DNA of 64,000 bases from Termitomyces sp. T153 (lineage: Eukaryota; Basidiomycota; Agaricomycetes; Agaricales; Lyophyllaceae), in the NCBI GenBank assembly GCA_018296165.2, contig JACKQL020000095.1:62001-126000 (forward strand), in the 5' to 3' direction. The translations under genes were made by a program, and so were the position numbers. Positions 26,601 through 38,030 of the stretch are shown here, one piece after another (within the stretch, counting starts at the first letter, position 1; every line of letters begins with the position of its first letter). The notes under the pieces were generated by a model, which saw only the letters and a program-made list of their open reading frames with translations, was not told the DNA's origin and ran no database searches.

Positions 26601-26900
26601 GAGAAGGGGCAAACTACCAAAGCCTCAAAGTTCTTAGCTAGGATAGTTGTTGCACAATTCAGCCACCAATCCAACTTGACCCAGGAATCCTTAATTTCTG
26701 AAGGTAGAACAAACTGGTCTTGCCCATCTTTAGAGTTCCAAGCTTGGAACTTTGGCAAGTTGTTTGAAAAGAGCACTGGAATATGAAGGTTTATGGGAGA
26801 CAAATGCAAGCCATCCATATGCCTCTGTTCACCAAAAAGGCTCAGTAAAATTGTCTGTACAAGAAGTCTCACTTTTGAAAGATGCTATACTCCATTCTAA
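23690..26900 (-). pseudogene. Degenerate agaric-family hypothetical gene
   Basis: A chain of minus-strand segments in changing frames reads as one decayed protein. The order is WVKLDWWLNCATTIL, MGYVNGCYSYGHS, ARDWFLIWMGLLSYIIA, PAIEWFLKYNILVWY (26870-26230), YNSFSNEWDCCEEFSP (25970-25850), VLHHGFTPPLP and QLVCWLGLEW (25690-25340), then RIPFQTCLPLEL (25215-24990). Further pieces lie at 24590-24290 and 23990-23700 (GLDFVVAKNKLEVW; LPWVNIIQSIINNQAAH). The pattern resembles a large agaric family of unknown function known to me only from memory. The last two blocks could belong to another gene. CpG is lost and stops are frequent. It lies head-on to dyad cluster 3. Confidence 0.45.
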
Positions 26901-27234
26901 TTTTGGGATCTTGAGGTGGGAGAGAGATCAGGTGACTGCAGCTTGGTGAATAGTATATATCATCCTAGTAAACAACAATGTTTCCAGAACTTTTATCCAA
27001 TTTATGAAGTTGGTGTTATCAATGCTCAGCAGTATATTGAGTTGCAGAACTTACCCTCCATTCATTGTTTCTGTCTATAGTTGATGGGACTCAGATAAAG
27101 ATGTTACAACAAATGTAATTATAGAGAGGTCTGGGCAAGTACCAAGCCTTGCAACAGAAAGATGATTATAATGAGGTATTGATGAATAAAATTCTAGAAT
27201 GTAAGTAGTATATGGGGAGGATGATCAGAGTTTG

Positions 27235-27350
27235 GAAGAGGGAGTGATAGAGCTTGGGTGAACCCAGAACTCAAGGGAAAGTGAACAAGCTTGGGTGAAC
27301 CCAGAACTTGCAAGAAAGGGACAGAGCTTGGGTGAAATCAGAGCTCATGA
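27235..27350 (+). repeat. Dyad repeat cluster 3
   Basis: Three copies of the GAGCTTGGGTGAACCCAGA-type dyad occur in the same orientation as cluster 2. The following 250 bp (27350-27600) also matches the flank of cluster 2, so the two blocks form direct repeats about 9.5 kb apart around the pseudogenes. Confidence 0.7.
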
Positions 27351-27599
27351 GTCATTTCAACAAGTCAAAGTCTGGCTTGACTGATGTTTGGTACTTACAT
27401 AAGCCATCATGGGAATGCAATGAGCAATAAGTAGGATCATAGATAAGATTATGTATGAGCAAGGATGAGCATCTAGCAATCTCACAATACCAATTGCATG
27501 CAAAGACTACATATCTTGTGGTATCTGACATGAGCATGAAAAAAATTAATTTATTTGAGAGCAAAGTGTTCTGTAAGTGACAGACTGTAATTCCAAACA

Positions 27600-28640
27600 G
27601 GGCTACACAGTATCACACCTCTGCTAGATATGAATGTGTTTCTAATGCTTTACTTGAGCTCATTGAATGTGGTGCAATGTATGCCTAATTCTATTCAAGA
27701 TGATACCCAGAAATGAGAAGTACAAGTATAAACAAATAAATCCAAAACCACCAACCACTCATTCCTCCATCACATATCCATATCTGCCTTAGAAAATGCT
27801 CTCACACCTCCCATGGCCTCCACAGCCATCTGCAACTGCTCCACTCACCCCACCTCATGGACACACTCCACCAGTGTATCCAGTACTGACTTTCCTCCTG
27901 CCTTGCCCAAATCTGCCTTGTCAAGAAGCTGAGTAACTCAGTTGCCCAATTCATGTAACCCATCTTGCTTGTTTCCCACTGCATTTCCCAGGATCATGAT
28001 CCAGCAAAGTAACTGTGCAGTTGTTGAGTGGTGTTAGCCCAGCTACAACATTGTACATTGTGATGAACTTAGTTGGGAGAGTGGTAAAGATGGCAAGAGA
28101 CTCTGACTGGAGGATAGAGAGCCATTCATGCTTTGCCTCTTTGCAATGTTGTTGTCATTTTGATACTTTGAGAGCATAGGGATATATTCCTTGTAGTCAG
28201 AAATCAAATGTGATATCCATGTGGTGCTCTAGCACCATCTTTGCCTCTTTGTGACATTGTTGTCCTCTCCAGAGGGGGTGTCAAATCCATATTTTGCTAA
28301 TGGGGAAGTACCAAGGGCAGGTCTGGTGGAATTGCAAATCTGTGTCTCAATGACCACACCTCAAAAAAATCAAGCACAATATCTGTGTGGTGCTGCAGCA
28401 ACATCTGGAAACCATGTCATCAAACAAGACAAATATACTGGAATGGAAATGTGCTGACTAAGGATGAACAATAAGATGATGTTGACCACAGAATATCATA
28501 TTTGGAAGTGGTCACCTTAGACCTTGGAACATTAAATAACATTGAGTCAGTTTGAGGAATTGGATTATTCACAGGAGGCAAAGATGTACAAAAGAAAAAA
28601 ACACTGCATGTCCCAAGCATCAGGCTACAAATCAGTAGGA
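27600..28640. other. CpG-depleted DNA without recognisable gene
   Basis: This contains an imperfect duplication of a tttgcctctttg-(c/t)-a-ttgttgtc word at about 28130 and 28240. Nothing else could be supported. Confidence 0.4.
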
Positions 28641-29275
28641 AGTGAGTGAATTTGGGTTCATGGATTGAAAACTCAAGAGGAAATGAATGAGTTTGGGTGA
28701 ACCCAGAACTCATGAGGAAGGGATAGAGCTTGGATGAACCAAGAACTCATAAGGAAGTGAATGAGCTTGGGTGAACTCACAACTCATGAAGAAGGGACTG
28801 AGCTCATCAATGGTTATGACAGGCAAAAGTTCAAAGTCCAAAACTTTGGCCAGCATTGTACAGTTACATATTCCAGATGAATGATATAGATAAGATTTGT
28901 TATGAGCAAGGATAAGCATTGAGCAATCTCACAATGGCAATAAATGAAGGTCATTTTATATGAATGCAGACTCAGAACTCACAATGAAAAGACAGAGCTT
29001 AGGTGAACCCAGAGCTCATCAATGGTTGTGACAGTCAAACATTCAAATTTCAAAGTCCAAACTTTGGTGATATTTGATGGTTCCATAATCCAGATGAACA
29101 ATATAGATAAGATCTGATATCTTGGAATCATCAAACACCAGCAAAGTCAGACTTGAAGATGACCAGATGCATGAGCTCTGGGTTCACCCAAGCTCTATCA
29201 CTTCCTCTTGAGTGCTGGGTTCACTCAAGCTCTGTCACTTCCTCTTGAGTTCTAGGTTCACCCAAACTCTGATCA
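28640..29275 (+). repeat. Dyad repeat clusters 4 and 5 (direct, then inverted)
   Basis: Copies on the plus strand at 28690-28800 and 28993-29020 are followed by three copies in the opposite orientation at 29171-29270 (gagctctgggttcacccaag). The change of orientation in 150 bp suggests the junction between two inverted terminal arrays. Confidence 0.65.
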
Positions 29276-29469
29276 TTCTCTCCTCATACTCTAATGTCTC
29301 CAAAATCTACCCATTGCAATTGACGTCTCCAAATTCTATCCATTGCATTCATATGGACCATCTACCTGGCATGCTGATCCACCAGAGTAGGGCCTCCCCT
29401 ATCCTTTCACTGAGCCTCAAGCACTATGTTCATTCTTACCTACATTGCAAGAATAATAATTAAGTATCT

Positions 29470-30190
29470 GGGCATATTCCCCTTCTGTTCATGGCAGCTC
29501 ACAAGCACTCATAGGTAGCCCTCATCTCTTGTCTGTGAGCTGATGCAGTGCTGTTCTTCAGTTTCAACTTCAGCAAGAAAGTTACTGGCTAGCAATTCTT
29601 GTAGTCCTTTAGATGAAGCCAGTTCTTGTCCCTCATGATCTGCCAAATGCATTAAGATGAGGTTATTTGAGCCTCATTTTGAACTGTTTGCACATACCTC
29701 TTTGCATAACTTCTTTATCTTGTTGTTATCCTGCTTTTGATAGCTCTTAGTCAAATCCAATTTCTTTTTGGCCAATTCATACACATCTTCCTGTTCAGAA
29801 AATCAGGTCAATTTGTAAGTTGATTTTGTATAAGTATTCAACAGTTTCAGTTTGGATAGTCCAACAAGTCTTGACAAGCTCCAAGCTCAAATTGAACCCA
29901 CCACTGTTGGGCCTTCCTGGTTCACCATAGAGCCAGAGAAATTTCTTATTCAAACATGTCTGGGAGCAGCAAGGCTCAACCTCAGGTTCTCCATTACTCT
30001 TGTTTCCAGGGTTGTTGCAGTGTAAAATGTAATTCCAAAACTCCATGCCTAGAACAGTAGGGGGAAGTGAGGCAGGCAGAAGAACTGTAAACTTGATTTG
30101 AGATGCAGTCAAGGAAACAGGTCTTTTTTCAATGTAGAGGTTCATTGTAGTTTTCCAGAAAATAGATACATTTTCATCTCCTGGCATGTG
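29470..30190 (-). pseudogene. Fragment of a second agaric-family hypothetical gene
   Basis: The minus strand from 30187 reads MPGDENVSIFWKTTMNLY, SQIKFTVLLPASLPPTVLG, MEFWNYILHCNN and LVKTCWTIQTETVEYLYKIN. After an intron-like gap it continues with EDVYELAKKKLDLTKSY and NNKIKKLCKE. The spacing of short introns looks real. I recognise the general style of a repeated agaric protein family but no domain. Loss of CpG and isolation among repeats suggest a dead fragment, although the first 130 codons are open. Confidence 0.4.
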
Positions 30191-30199
30191 TTATATATA

Positions 30200-31068
30200 T
30201 AATTCTATTGATTTACAAATGTGCTTTGAGCCTCAAAGCAACAACAAAGACCTTTGTTTTTTTTCTTACATAATTGTGCCCAATGTTTGACAGTGAAGGG
30301 ATTATCCACTTCACTCTTGCACACTTTATCCACAGTTCAATCCAATGGCCCTTGCATCTGGCAGCCTCAGTTTCTCATTTTCTACCCTCCTTTTGACCTC
30401 TGCCCCTTTCCAGAGTTCTGAATACAAGCTTTGGAGTGACCTCAGAGGCAGCAAAGGCCCAATTAGCGCTGCAACCTTGACTCATGATTTGGGTATAGTC
30501 TTAAGAGGAGGTAGGCTTTTCAATTTGCCTTGACTACACAAATTGATTATTTCTCAGGTGATAATGGACATGTATGTCCATGTCTATTCCACAAAGGATC
30601 TCTTCCCCCTTCAAACCCTCTACAATAAGATGTGGGACAAAGTCACTGCTCTGACTTATCTCACTATAAATGCTGCTGGTAATAAGGGTGGATCTATATG
30701 CATCAGAACCATTCAAGGATCAATCTGCCTTTATTCTCTGTGAAAATACAACCTTCATACATTATCTCAAGTTAAAATGTTGTCCTTCCTTGATCATGGT
30801 CCCAGTAGTTCTCTCAGAGGTATTCCAAGGTCTACAATATCTTCAAGTTCAGTCATAGCATTGCTGCCCAGGCTTGTGATGATGCTTACCAGCAACTTGT
30901 GGTTGCTAGCCATAATGGTACAATCAAATTGTTTAGCATGGGTGCAGGTGGTAAGTATTGGCAGTTATGTCATCCCATCTTGGTCTAACCCCTGGCAGTT
31001 GACATAATGGAATTGTAGATCATTCCACCCACAGCTAATGCCATCCCCACAAGCCTCAAGTTCTTTGG
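30200..31068. other. CpG-depleted DNA without recognisable gene
   Basis: Several short plus-strand open stretches (30345-30533, 30543-30743, 30777-31007) lie in a row, but no motif is recognised in any of them. Confidence 0.35.
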
Positions 31069-31402
31069 ACATTGAGAGTTGTGTAGTGTAATTCACCATC
31101 AAAGATTGTTCCTTTTGTTGTTTCATGTAAGTTTATTAATCTAAGCTTTTAATTCTTTTCTGTTTCTCAATTTACCAAGCACTATTTTCATCTTATCTCA
31201 TATTATATTGCAATATTGGCATTGCAGAAATGTGAGTTGATAGTAATGCCAGACTCATGACACATTTGGCTGTACCCCCAGAGAAATAGTTTGTGGTAAA
31301 TTGAAAAACAGAAAAGAATTAAAAGCTTAGATTAATAAACTTACATGAAACAACAAAAGGAACAATCTTTGATGGTGAATTACACTACACAACTCTCAAT
31401 GT
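31069..31402. mobile_element. 334-bp fold-back (long inverted repeat) element
   Basis: Arms of 108 bp at 31069-31176 and 31295-31402 are reverse complements with only one mismatch noticed, around a 118-bp AT-rich loop. The ends read acattgagag...ctctcaatgt. There is no coding capacity. The structure fits a fold-back or MITE-like element or a hairpin-producing transcript. No clear target duplication is visible. The near identity of the arms in otherwise decayed DNA implies recent origin or arm-to-arm correction. Confidence 0.8.
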
Positions 31403-31782
31403 TCAGTCAGTACAAACAACTAGTTTTTCTTTCTCTTGTTTGATTTATCCACCTGTGGTATATGAGAAAAGTGAAGAAATATAAATGAAAAAGAGAACTG
31501 ACCTTCCAGCAATCATGGTTGTCATAGATCCCCTCCTCCCCATTGATCTCCCTAATTGCCTTCAGACTCCAAGAGACCCAGACACACTTGATTCAGTCAG
31601 TATGTCTGTTCCCCTTTACTTGACTAAAGCATTACTCACTGCTGGCAAGGCATTTGATGAAAATCCCATTGCTTTTAGTTTCCTGAAGAATTAGAACTTG
31701 GGATACAAGATGAAAATGGTGCATCTTTCTCAGAAATTCTATGAGGACTTGTCTGCTGAATTTGGATAGGTACTCTTCTTGA

Positions 31783-32258
31783 TGTGAGGGGATGAGCACA
31801 ACTACAGATAAACCTGGCTAGAGTGAGTAAGCACAAGTGACAAGTAAGTGTCAAAGGAGCAAGGAGTGGCTAAGAAGCAGACAAGGGGCAAGCACAGCAA
31901 GCTAAGCTAAGGTACAATGCTGGGGCTCTCACAGTCAATTCACTGGATAGACCTGGGGAATGCTGCTATTGATCAGTCAAAGGATATTCTATCCTTGCAA
32001 CCAGCTTATATACTACATCTGTGGCTATGCTATGACTAATGCTATATGTGGTAAGTGGCCTGGATATGCTAAGCAGTAATGACTATCAATATGTCAAAAG
32101 GAGAAATAGAGTCTGATGACTATGAAGGGCTGACTAATACTGTCTGGAGGGTGCAGGGGCTTGGCAGCCAGTTGGTCGGATATGCTAGAGATGATGCTAT
32201 ACCTGTAACTAAGGCCACATAGAGTAGGAGTTACCCATAAAGAGGTCATCTTCTTACA
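31783..32258 (-). repeat. 3' LTR of the non-autonomous element
   Basis: 476 bp, highly similar to 33371-33846. It directly abuts the polypurine run that marks the 3' side on the minus strand. Confidence 0.85.
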
Positions 32259-33370
32259 TCACTCCCCCTTCAAGGTTTGTCAACCTGACAAATAGTTGTG
32301 GCACTAAGATGCTCTTCCCCATCCCTGATAAGGCTGACTATTGCATGCAATGACCAGTTCTGCCCCCCTGGAATAATGTCCAAAGGCATATTGTATTATC
32401 AGGGCCAACACTTCAGGTACTGGAGTTGAGAGGGTCATGGAAGAAGTTGTGTCTATTGGAAAAGCTGGTGTAGCCCCCTTGTGAATGCTCAACATCAGTG
32501 AGCCTAGAGGGAGAGACAGGAGTTACCAGGTAGAAGGTGTAGGGGCCATGGTAGCAGTCTGCAATGCCACTGCCAGAGTGCTAGAAAAGGGTGCTCCTAG
32601 CCTGGTAGAAGTAGGGGTGGATGACACGGTGGATCCCAAAGGTGCCAGTGCAGCAACTGCCAGTGTGATGTTGCCTGAGCATCACTTTCATAGTATGCAG
32701 ACTTGCTTCTTAGCTATCTGCTTTCCAATAACCACAAGGGCTTCTCCAATCTGCTAATCAGAGCTCTGTATAGAGACAAACCAGCAGTCTCCTCCAGCTG
32801 AGCTAACTGTAAAAGCTGCCAAGCAGGTGCCAGAGATGTTGAGGGCTTGTTTAAGGCCCTGGCCCTGGTGACCAACCACATGTGCAACAAGAAAGTCAGG
32901 GAGTTTGAGTGCACACTCAAAACGTAGAGTGCAGCCATCAGTAGGAGGAAGGTCCCAAGCAAGAGGGATGGTGAGGGGAGCATTAGAGGTAGGGTGCACT
33001 ACACATCAAGGAATGTGAGAGGTGGGCATGGTAGGAGTTTTAATAGTAGATGGGGGCTTCCACTGCCCCAGAGGAGCTAATTGCATTGCCATGCTTGCCT
33101 TGCCCTGGCAACCACCCATACTAGGCTGTGAGGCTGTTCAGGCAGTGGCAACAGTGGTGATGGTGGGTGAGGGTGTATAACTGGACTCAAGTGCCACTAG
33201 TCTGCTCTTAAGTCCTGCCACAAGAGTTAGCAGTCTCTCAATAGTGTCAGTAGGATTGGACAAAGTGGCAGAGGACAACATAGTGTCTTGAGGTCAGGGT
33301 GAGGCCAAAGGTAGGTGGTAGGTTGGATGTCATAGGCTAGAGGTGCAGACAATGTAGGGACTGATCAAGA

Positions 33371-33846
33371 TGTAAGGAGATGAGCATGATTGCAGATAAA
33401 CCCAGCTAGAGCAAGCAAGCACAAGCAACAAGTGAGCATCAAAGGAGCAGGGAGTGGCTAAGAAGCAGACAAGGGGCAAGCACAGAAAGCTAAGCTAAGG
33501 TACAATGCTGGGGCTCTCACAGTCAATTCACTGGGTAGACCTGGGGAATGCTGCTATTGATCAGTCAAAGGATATTCTATCCTTGCAACCAGCTTATATA
33601 CTACATCTGTGGCTATGCTATGACTAATGCTATATGTAGTAAGCAGCCCAGGTATGCTAAGCAGTAATGACTATCAATACATCAAAAGGAGAAATAGAGT
33701 CTAATGACTATGAAAGGCTGACTAATACTGTCTGGAGGGTGCAGGGGCTCAGTGGCCAGTCAGTCAGATATGCTAGAGATGATGCTATACCTGTGACTAA
33801 GGCTGAATAGAGTTGGAGTTACCCATAAAGAGGTCATCCCCTTATA
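33371..33846 (-). repeat. 5' LTR of the non-autonomous element
   Basis: 476 bp, the same length as its partner. The differences between the two seem to be mainly C/T and G/A transitions. Confidence 0.85.
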
Positions 33847-34509
33847 CTTGAGATGATTGCACAGTACAAGCAGGCCAAGCTCAAAGTAGATGAAGGTGGT
33901 TTTGTGAATGGTCTAACAGGAATTTTGAGTTAACTTTCTTTGTACAACAGAGCAGACAAAAAATGAACTTTTAGTGGAGGTCCAAAACAAGAAACTTGAA
34001 AGTAGGATCGTTAGCACAAGAGTGCAATGTCTAGTGCTGACTTTTCTCAATTGCAATGACAGTCAAGAAGAATATTGGCTTCACAAATGATTTGATAAAA
34101 GCCATTCCAGCCCTGACAAGGATGGTATCTAGCCTCATGGCTCAAACCTACACCATCCTCACAGCAACAGGGTCAGCTATCATTTTTGCAAATCAAAGAA
34201 GGACCAGGACTGTTCCCTTGAACCTACCTCCTACTGGAATACCTTCATTATCAGCCTTTACAAGTAATCCTAACACATGGACAGTCTCTTCACCAGAGTC
34301 TACAAACTTTGCAGTGCCATCTTTTGCCATCCACTTCTGTGAGCCCTGTCCCATCAACACCCATTTCTTCATCATCTGCATACCATACAACCTTATCGCT
34401 AGCATTGACAAGCTCTGTACTATCAATGACCTCATCACTGTTACTCATGATGTCTTTGGCTCAATCAAAAACCATTATGACTCAAATCAGACCAGCAAGC
34501 AAGCTAGTG

Positions 34510-35165
34510 TCACAGAAAATGCATAGTGCTTTGGCTGCACAAAATCTTGATCTGCTTGTTACTGACTGTATAGCATTTCACATACTGTCCATGGCCAGTG
34601 AATTCAAATTTGATAGGCTTGTAAAGATTGATTTTGGTGATTTTCCTTGTAAGTCAATGCCCTATCTGTCCTGCTGATTTAGCCCTCATTTTTCTTGACT
34701 TAAGATGTTGTTATTGTTTCTTGGAAGGTCTAGAATTTTGTACTATATGTTACCAACTTAGTACTACATATTAAGCATCTTGATGAGCAAATCAATGGTT
34801 GTGCACTGAGTGATGTGACATGTGTTTCTATAAATTGTTTCTGTATAATATTATAACATTTTTTTACTGCATGTTTCTTGAGAAGTATCATAAGTTATAC
34901 CTACATGTGTTTCTTAAGAAGAACAAAGAATCTTTCTCAAGATGCAACACTAAGAACATGACAAAGGTTTTTTGAGAAACATGTGCTTAAACATATCACA
35001 TGTTTCTCAAGAAAATCAACAAGAACATTTCAAATATTTAGAGGATTTTTTCTTCAGATAAAACATGGAAAAATTCATCATTCTATGAAAGGAATATTAT
35101 GAGAATATTTGACATATTTACTGAATTTTTCTGACACAATATTTAGCATGTTTCCTGAGAAAAAG
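34510..35165 (+). repeat. Repeat X, right copy
   Basis: Reverse complement of 14395-15035. It carries the same TTTCTTGAGAAACATG-like palindromic words (34870-35010) and ends against a perfect 32-bp hairpin. Confidence 0.7.
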
Positions 35166-35217
35166 GTGTCAGAAATTGAAAAAATATTTCTGACACCTTT
35201 TTCTCAGGAAACATGCT
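35145..35217. repeat. Perfect 32-bp inverted repeat (hairpin)
   Basis: Arms at 35145-35176 and 35186-35217 are exact reverse complements around a 9-nt loop. The arm begins agcatgtttcctgagaaa. It marks the junction of repeat X and the gypsy coding on the right. Confidence 0.9.
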
Positions 35218-35219
35218 AC

Positions 35220-36700
35220 ATTTCTTGAAGTGGATGCTCAGGGGGAATTACCACTCAATGGTCAAACATGTTCTGCTCCACCTTAGATGACTTCTTTGGA
35301 TACACATCAGGCCTCTGGGTGAGGGCATCAGGTTTTATGCCAAGTCATCCAGAGTGATAGTGGATGGTGAAGTCATACTCCAAGAGGGTTTTAGACCAGT
35401 GAGCTTGATGCCAGCTGAGCTGTTTTGTGGTGATGAAGTATTGCAAGTTATTAAAGTCAGAGAAGACTTGGATGCAGTGTATCCCTCAAGGTAGGCCCTC
35501 CACTGCCAGAAGGCTTTAATGATGGTGAAATGTTCCTTGTTGTAGATGTTATAGTTGAGCTCTGCAGGGATCATTGAACAGGTGTAGAAGATGATGGGGT
35601 GGAGATCCTTGCCACTAGAGTCTATTTGGAAGAGTATGCTGGCAATGGCATAGTCAGAGGTGTTGCATTCAAGTATGATTGAAATGGCAGAGAATCAGGG
35701 CAGAGATGAAGGCTTTCTTGAGGAGGGTGAATGCACTTTGGCACTTGCTGTCCCAGTCCCAAGGGGTGTCTTTCCAAGTGAGCTGATTGAGAGGTTTGGT
35801 GATTTTGGTGTAGTTGTCAATGAACTGGCAATAAAAGTTAGCAAACCCTAGGAAGGACTATATCTCCTTGATGTTCTGGAGTGGGGGCCAGTTCAGAATG
35901 GCCTCAACCTTGGCTGGGTCCATGCATATGCCATCTGGAGTGACAATAACTCTGAGGTATTCAACCTCTGTGGTGTGGAAGGAGCACTTTTTGGATTTGA
36001 CATGAAGGTGGTACTCCCAGAGTCATTCTAGAATGCAGCAGACATGCTCTGGATGTTCCTCCAGTGAGTTCAAGTAGATCAGAATGTTGTCCAGGTACAC
36101 AATAATGAAGACATCATTCATGTCATGGGAGATGTTGTTGATGAAGTACTGGAAAGTGGCAGGAGAGTTAGTCATTTTGAAGGGTATCACTAGATACTCA
36201 AGGAGGCCATAGTGGGTGTGGAAGGCAGTCTTCCATTCATGCCCTGGAGTGATCCAGACATTGTTGTACCCAGAGTGGAGGTCTATTTATGTGTAGATCC
36301 TGGCACTGCAGAGGCAGTCAACAAGGTCTCTGATCAAGGTGAGAGGATACCAGTTCTTTTTGGTGACTTTGTTGAGTCCCTGGTAAACAACACAGAGTTG
36401 GAGAGAGCCATCCTTCTTCCTGGCAAACAGGACCAGGGCTCCAGCAGTAGAGATAGAGGGGCATATGAAACCTTTGCTGAGCATGTCATTGAGGATGTCT
36501 TTCAGGGCCCAGAGTTCAACCTCTGACATGTTGTAGTTTTTGCCAAAAGGAGGAGAGGTGCCTTCCTTGAGATCAATTTTGTGATTGTAGGAGCAGTGCA
36601 GGGGAAGTTCTTTTGCTCTTCCTTCAGAGAATACTTTAGCAAATTCATGATTACTCTGGGGGAACTACTTCATGTAGGATCTTGTTCCTCTGTCTTTGGT
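35220..36700 (-). pseudogene. Ty3/gypsy RT-RNase H relic (element B)
   Basis: Minus strand. RT: ISTAGALVLFARKKDGSLQL, CVVYQGLN and KKNWYPLTLI at 36530-36290, then decayed RT to about 35900. RNase H: PAELNYNIYNKEHFTIIKAF at about 35570-35510. No integrase follows, because the coding stops at the hairpin near 35.2 kb. Stops and frameshifts are numerous and CpG is absent. Confidence 0.8.
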
Positions 36701-37019
36701 TCTGGCAGGGTAGTTTCTGCATGTCGGTAGTCTTCTGGTAGAGCTGGTGTGATTTGAAGTTGGAAGGTGGGAGTACCATTTTGTAGGATGCATGCAAAGG
36801 GGACAGTGTTAATGATTTTGATGTTGCAGGCTTCCAGATCAATGGGGGTGGGTGTTGGAGTGGTGGTGGCTAGGTCTGGAGTTGTGGTGGGGTTGTTCAG
36901 AGTGGTCTGGTTTTGTTGGTTGGGATACCACTGGCCTTTGTAGTGATTCCTGAGTATGTGGAGAGAAGCCATTGAGTTTTGTTCAAGGAGGACTGGGGTA
37001 GAGGTGCACATTCCTCCCT

Positions 37020-38030
37020 TTCTTAGATGCCCTTGAGGGTCAAGAGAGTTTGAGTTGCTCTGGAGTTGCTGGAGGTGAGGTTGGGGACATTGGAAGATGA
37101 GGGGGACTGGATGGAGAGGGAGATGGTAGTTGCTAGGCTTGCCTTGGGGCTGAGGAATTGCATGTTTAAATTCTTCCAGTCAATGTTAAGGTTGACATTC
37201 TGCAGCCAAGAGAGTCCAAGCATGATCAGAGTCAACTCTGGAAGCTGGATGACAAGGAGCCAGACCTGGAATCTTAAGTTGATATCAAGGGTGAGGGCAC
37301 TGTTGCAGTATTGGGTGATTCCAGTTGAGGTGGGGCTTCCATCAAAGAGTTGGAGCTCAAGGAGTTTGTCAAGGGTGTCATGGGGGAAAATGAGCTGGTT
37401 GCTGATAAAGGTGCTGGAGGCTCTGCTGTCAATGAGGGTGGGGAGAACCATTGCAGAATTGTCAAGCCAGACATTGATCATGAACAATTGCACAGACTTC
37501 AAACAGAGCTGTGAAAGAGTCCAGGGAGCATCAGTTGTTCCTTTGGGACCTTCAAAGTGGGATGAGACATAAAGGGGACTGGTCCAGAGTCAGTCAGGCT
37601 ATTCAGGTCAAGGTGGAGGGTGAGGCTAGGCCAGTTGATGCAGGGCTTGGTGGAGCAGAGCCATGAAAAGTCTAGAATGACAGGGGTGGAGATGTGTAGT
37701 TTAGTGACTAGTAGCTTGAGGTCCTGTTGTTGTCCATTGGCAAAGGTCACAGTTGTTTCTATGCAGTGTGTGATGTCTCCAGCAGAGGTGGGATCACTAT
37801 CAAAGAGCTTGAGGAGGATTGGGCTGGAGAGGTGTTGGAAGTGTTGGGGGGCAAGCACTGCCAGGGATTTGTTGATAAAGTTGTCAGTGGCACCACTGTC
37901 AACCAGAGTTGGGATGGAGTTGGCAGAGAAGGGAAAGGTAGTGCAGAGGAGGAGTGTGTAGGAGGAGTGTGAGGGGAGGAGTGCTGGGAGGATGTCCAGA
38001 GAAAGTACCATTGTGTGGAGGAATGCAGCC
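37020..38030 (-). pseudogene. Gypsy element B protease region, two retropepsin-like units
   Basis: The first unit (38011-37530) has LVDSGATDNFINKSL and the later conserved STPVILDFSWL. A second, diverged unit (37500-37050) has LIDSRASSTFISNQL and ELTLIMLGLSWL. Both follow the retropepsin layout of a DSGA-type motif followed about 90 residues on by a hydrophobic-Leu-Gly-like segment. In the second unit the Gly of the active site is Arg. Both are in open frames. Confidence 0.65.

Larger units (their letters stand above)
31783..33846 (-). mobile_element. Non-autonomous LTR retrotransposon (2064 bp)
   Basis: Two 476-bp direct LTRs (31783-32258 and 33371-33846) flank about 1.1 kb. The LTRs have unusually long inverted tips, TGTAAGGGGATGA-like at the start and TCATCCCCTTACA-like at the end. 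A 5-bp target duplication CTTGA lies at 31778-31782 and 33847-33851. A polypurine run (AAGGGGGAGTGA, minus strand, next to the left LTR) suggests minus orientation. The interior has no protease, RT or integrase, only a possible gag remnant on the minus strand (VVGHQGQGLKQALNISG near 32850). It must have been moved by enzymes from another element. It interrupts a coiled-coil pseudogene. Confidence 0.88.
31485..34526 (+). pseudogene. Coiled-coil family pseudogene, N-terminal part, interrupted by an LTR element
   Basis: Plus-strand text before the LTR element (PLLPIDLPNCLQTPRD, AFDENPIAFSFLKN, HLSQKFYEDLSAEFG) continues after it (EMIAQYKQAKLKVDEGGF at 33850-33910) when the insertion at 31783-33851 is ignored. 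The 34056-34526 stretch may be a further exon or part of repeat X. The text is reminiscent of N-termini of agaric coiled-coil proteins. It is CpG-depleted and clearly disrupted. Confidence 0.4.

Noticed and set aside
34056..34526. 156-codon plus-strand frame as a separate gene
   Set aside because: No domain is recognised and it is adjacent to repeat X. Treated as part of a repeat or pseudogene.
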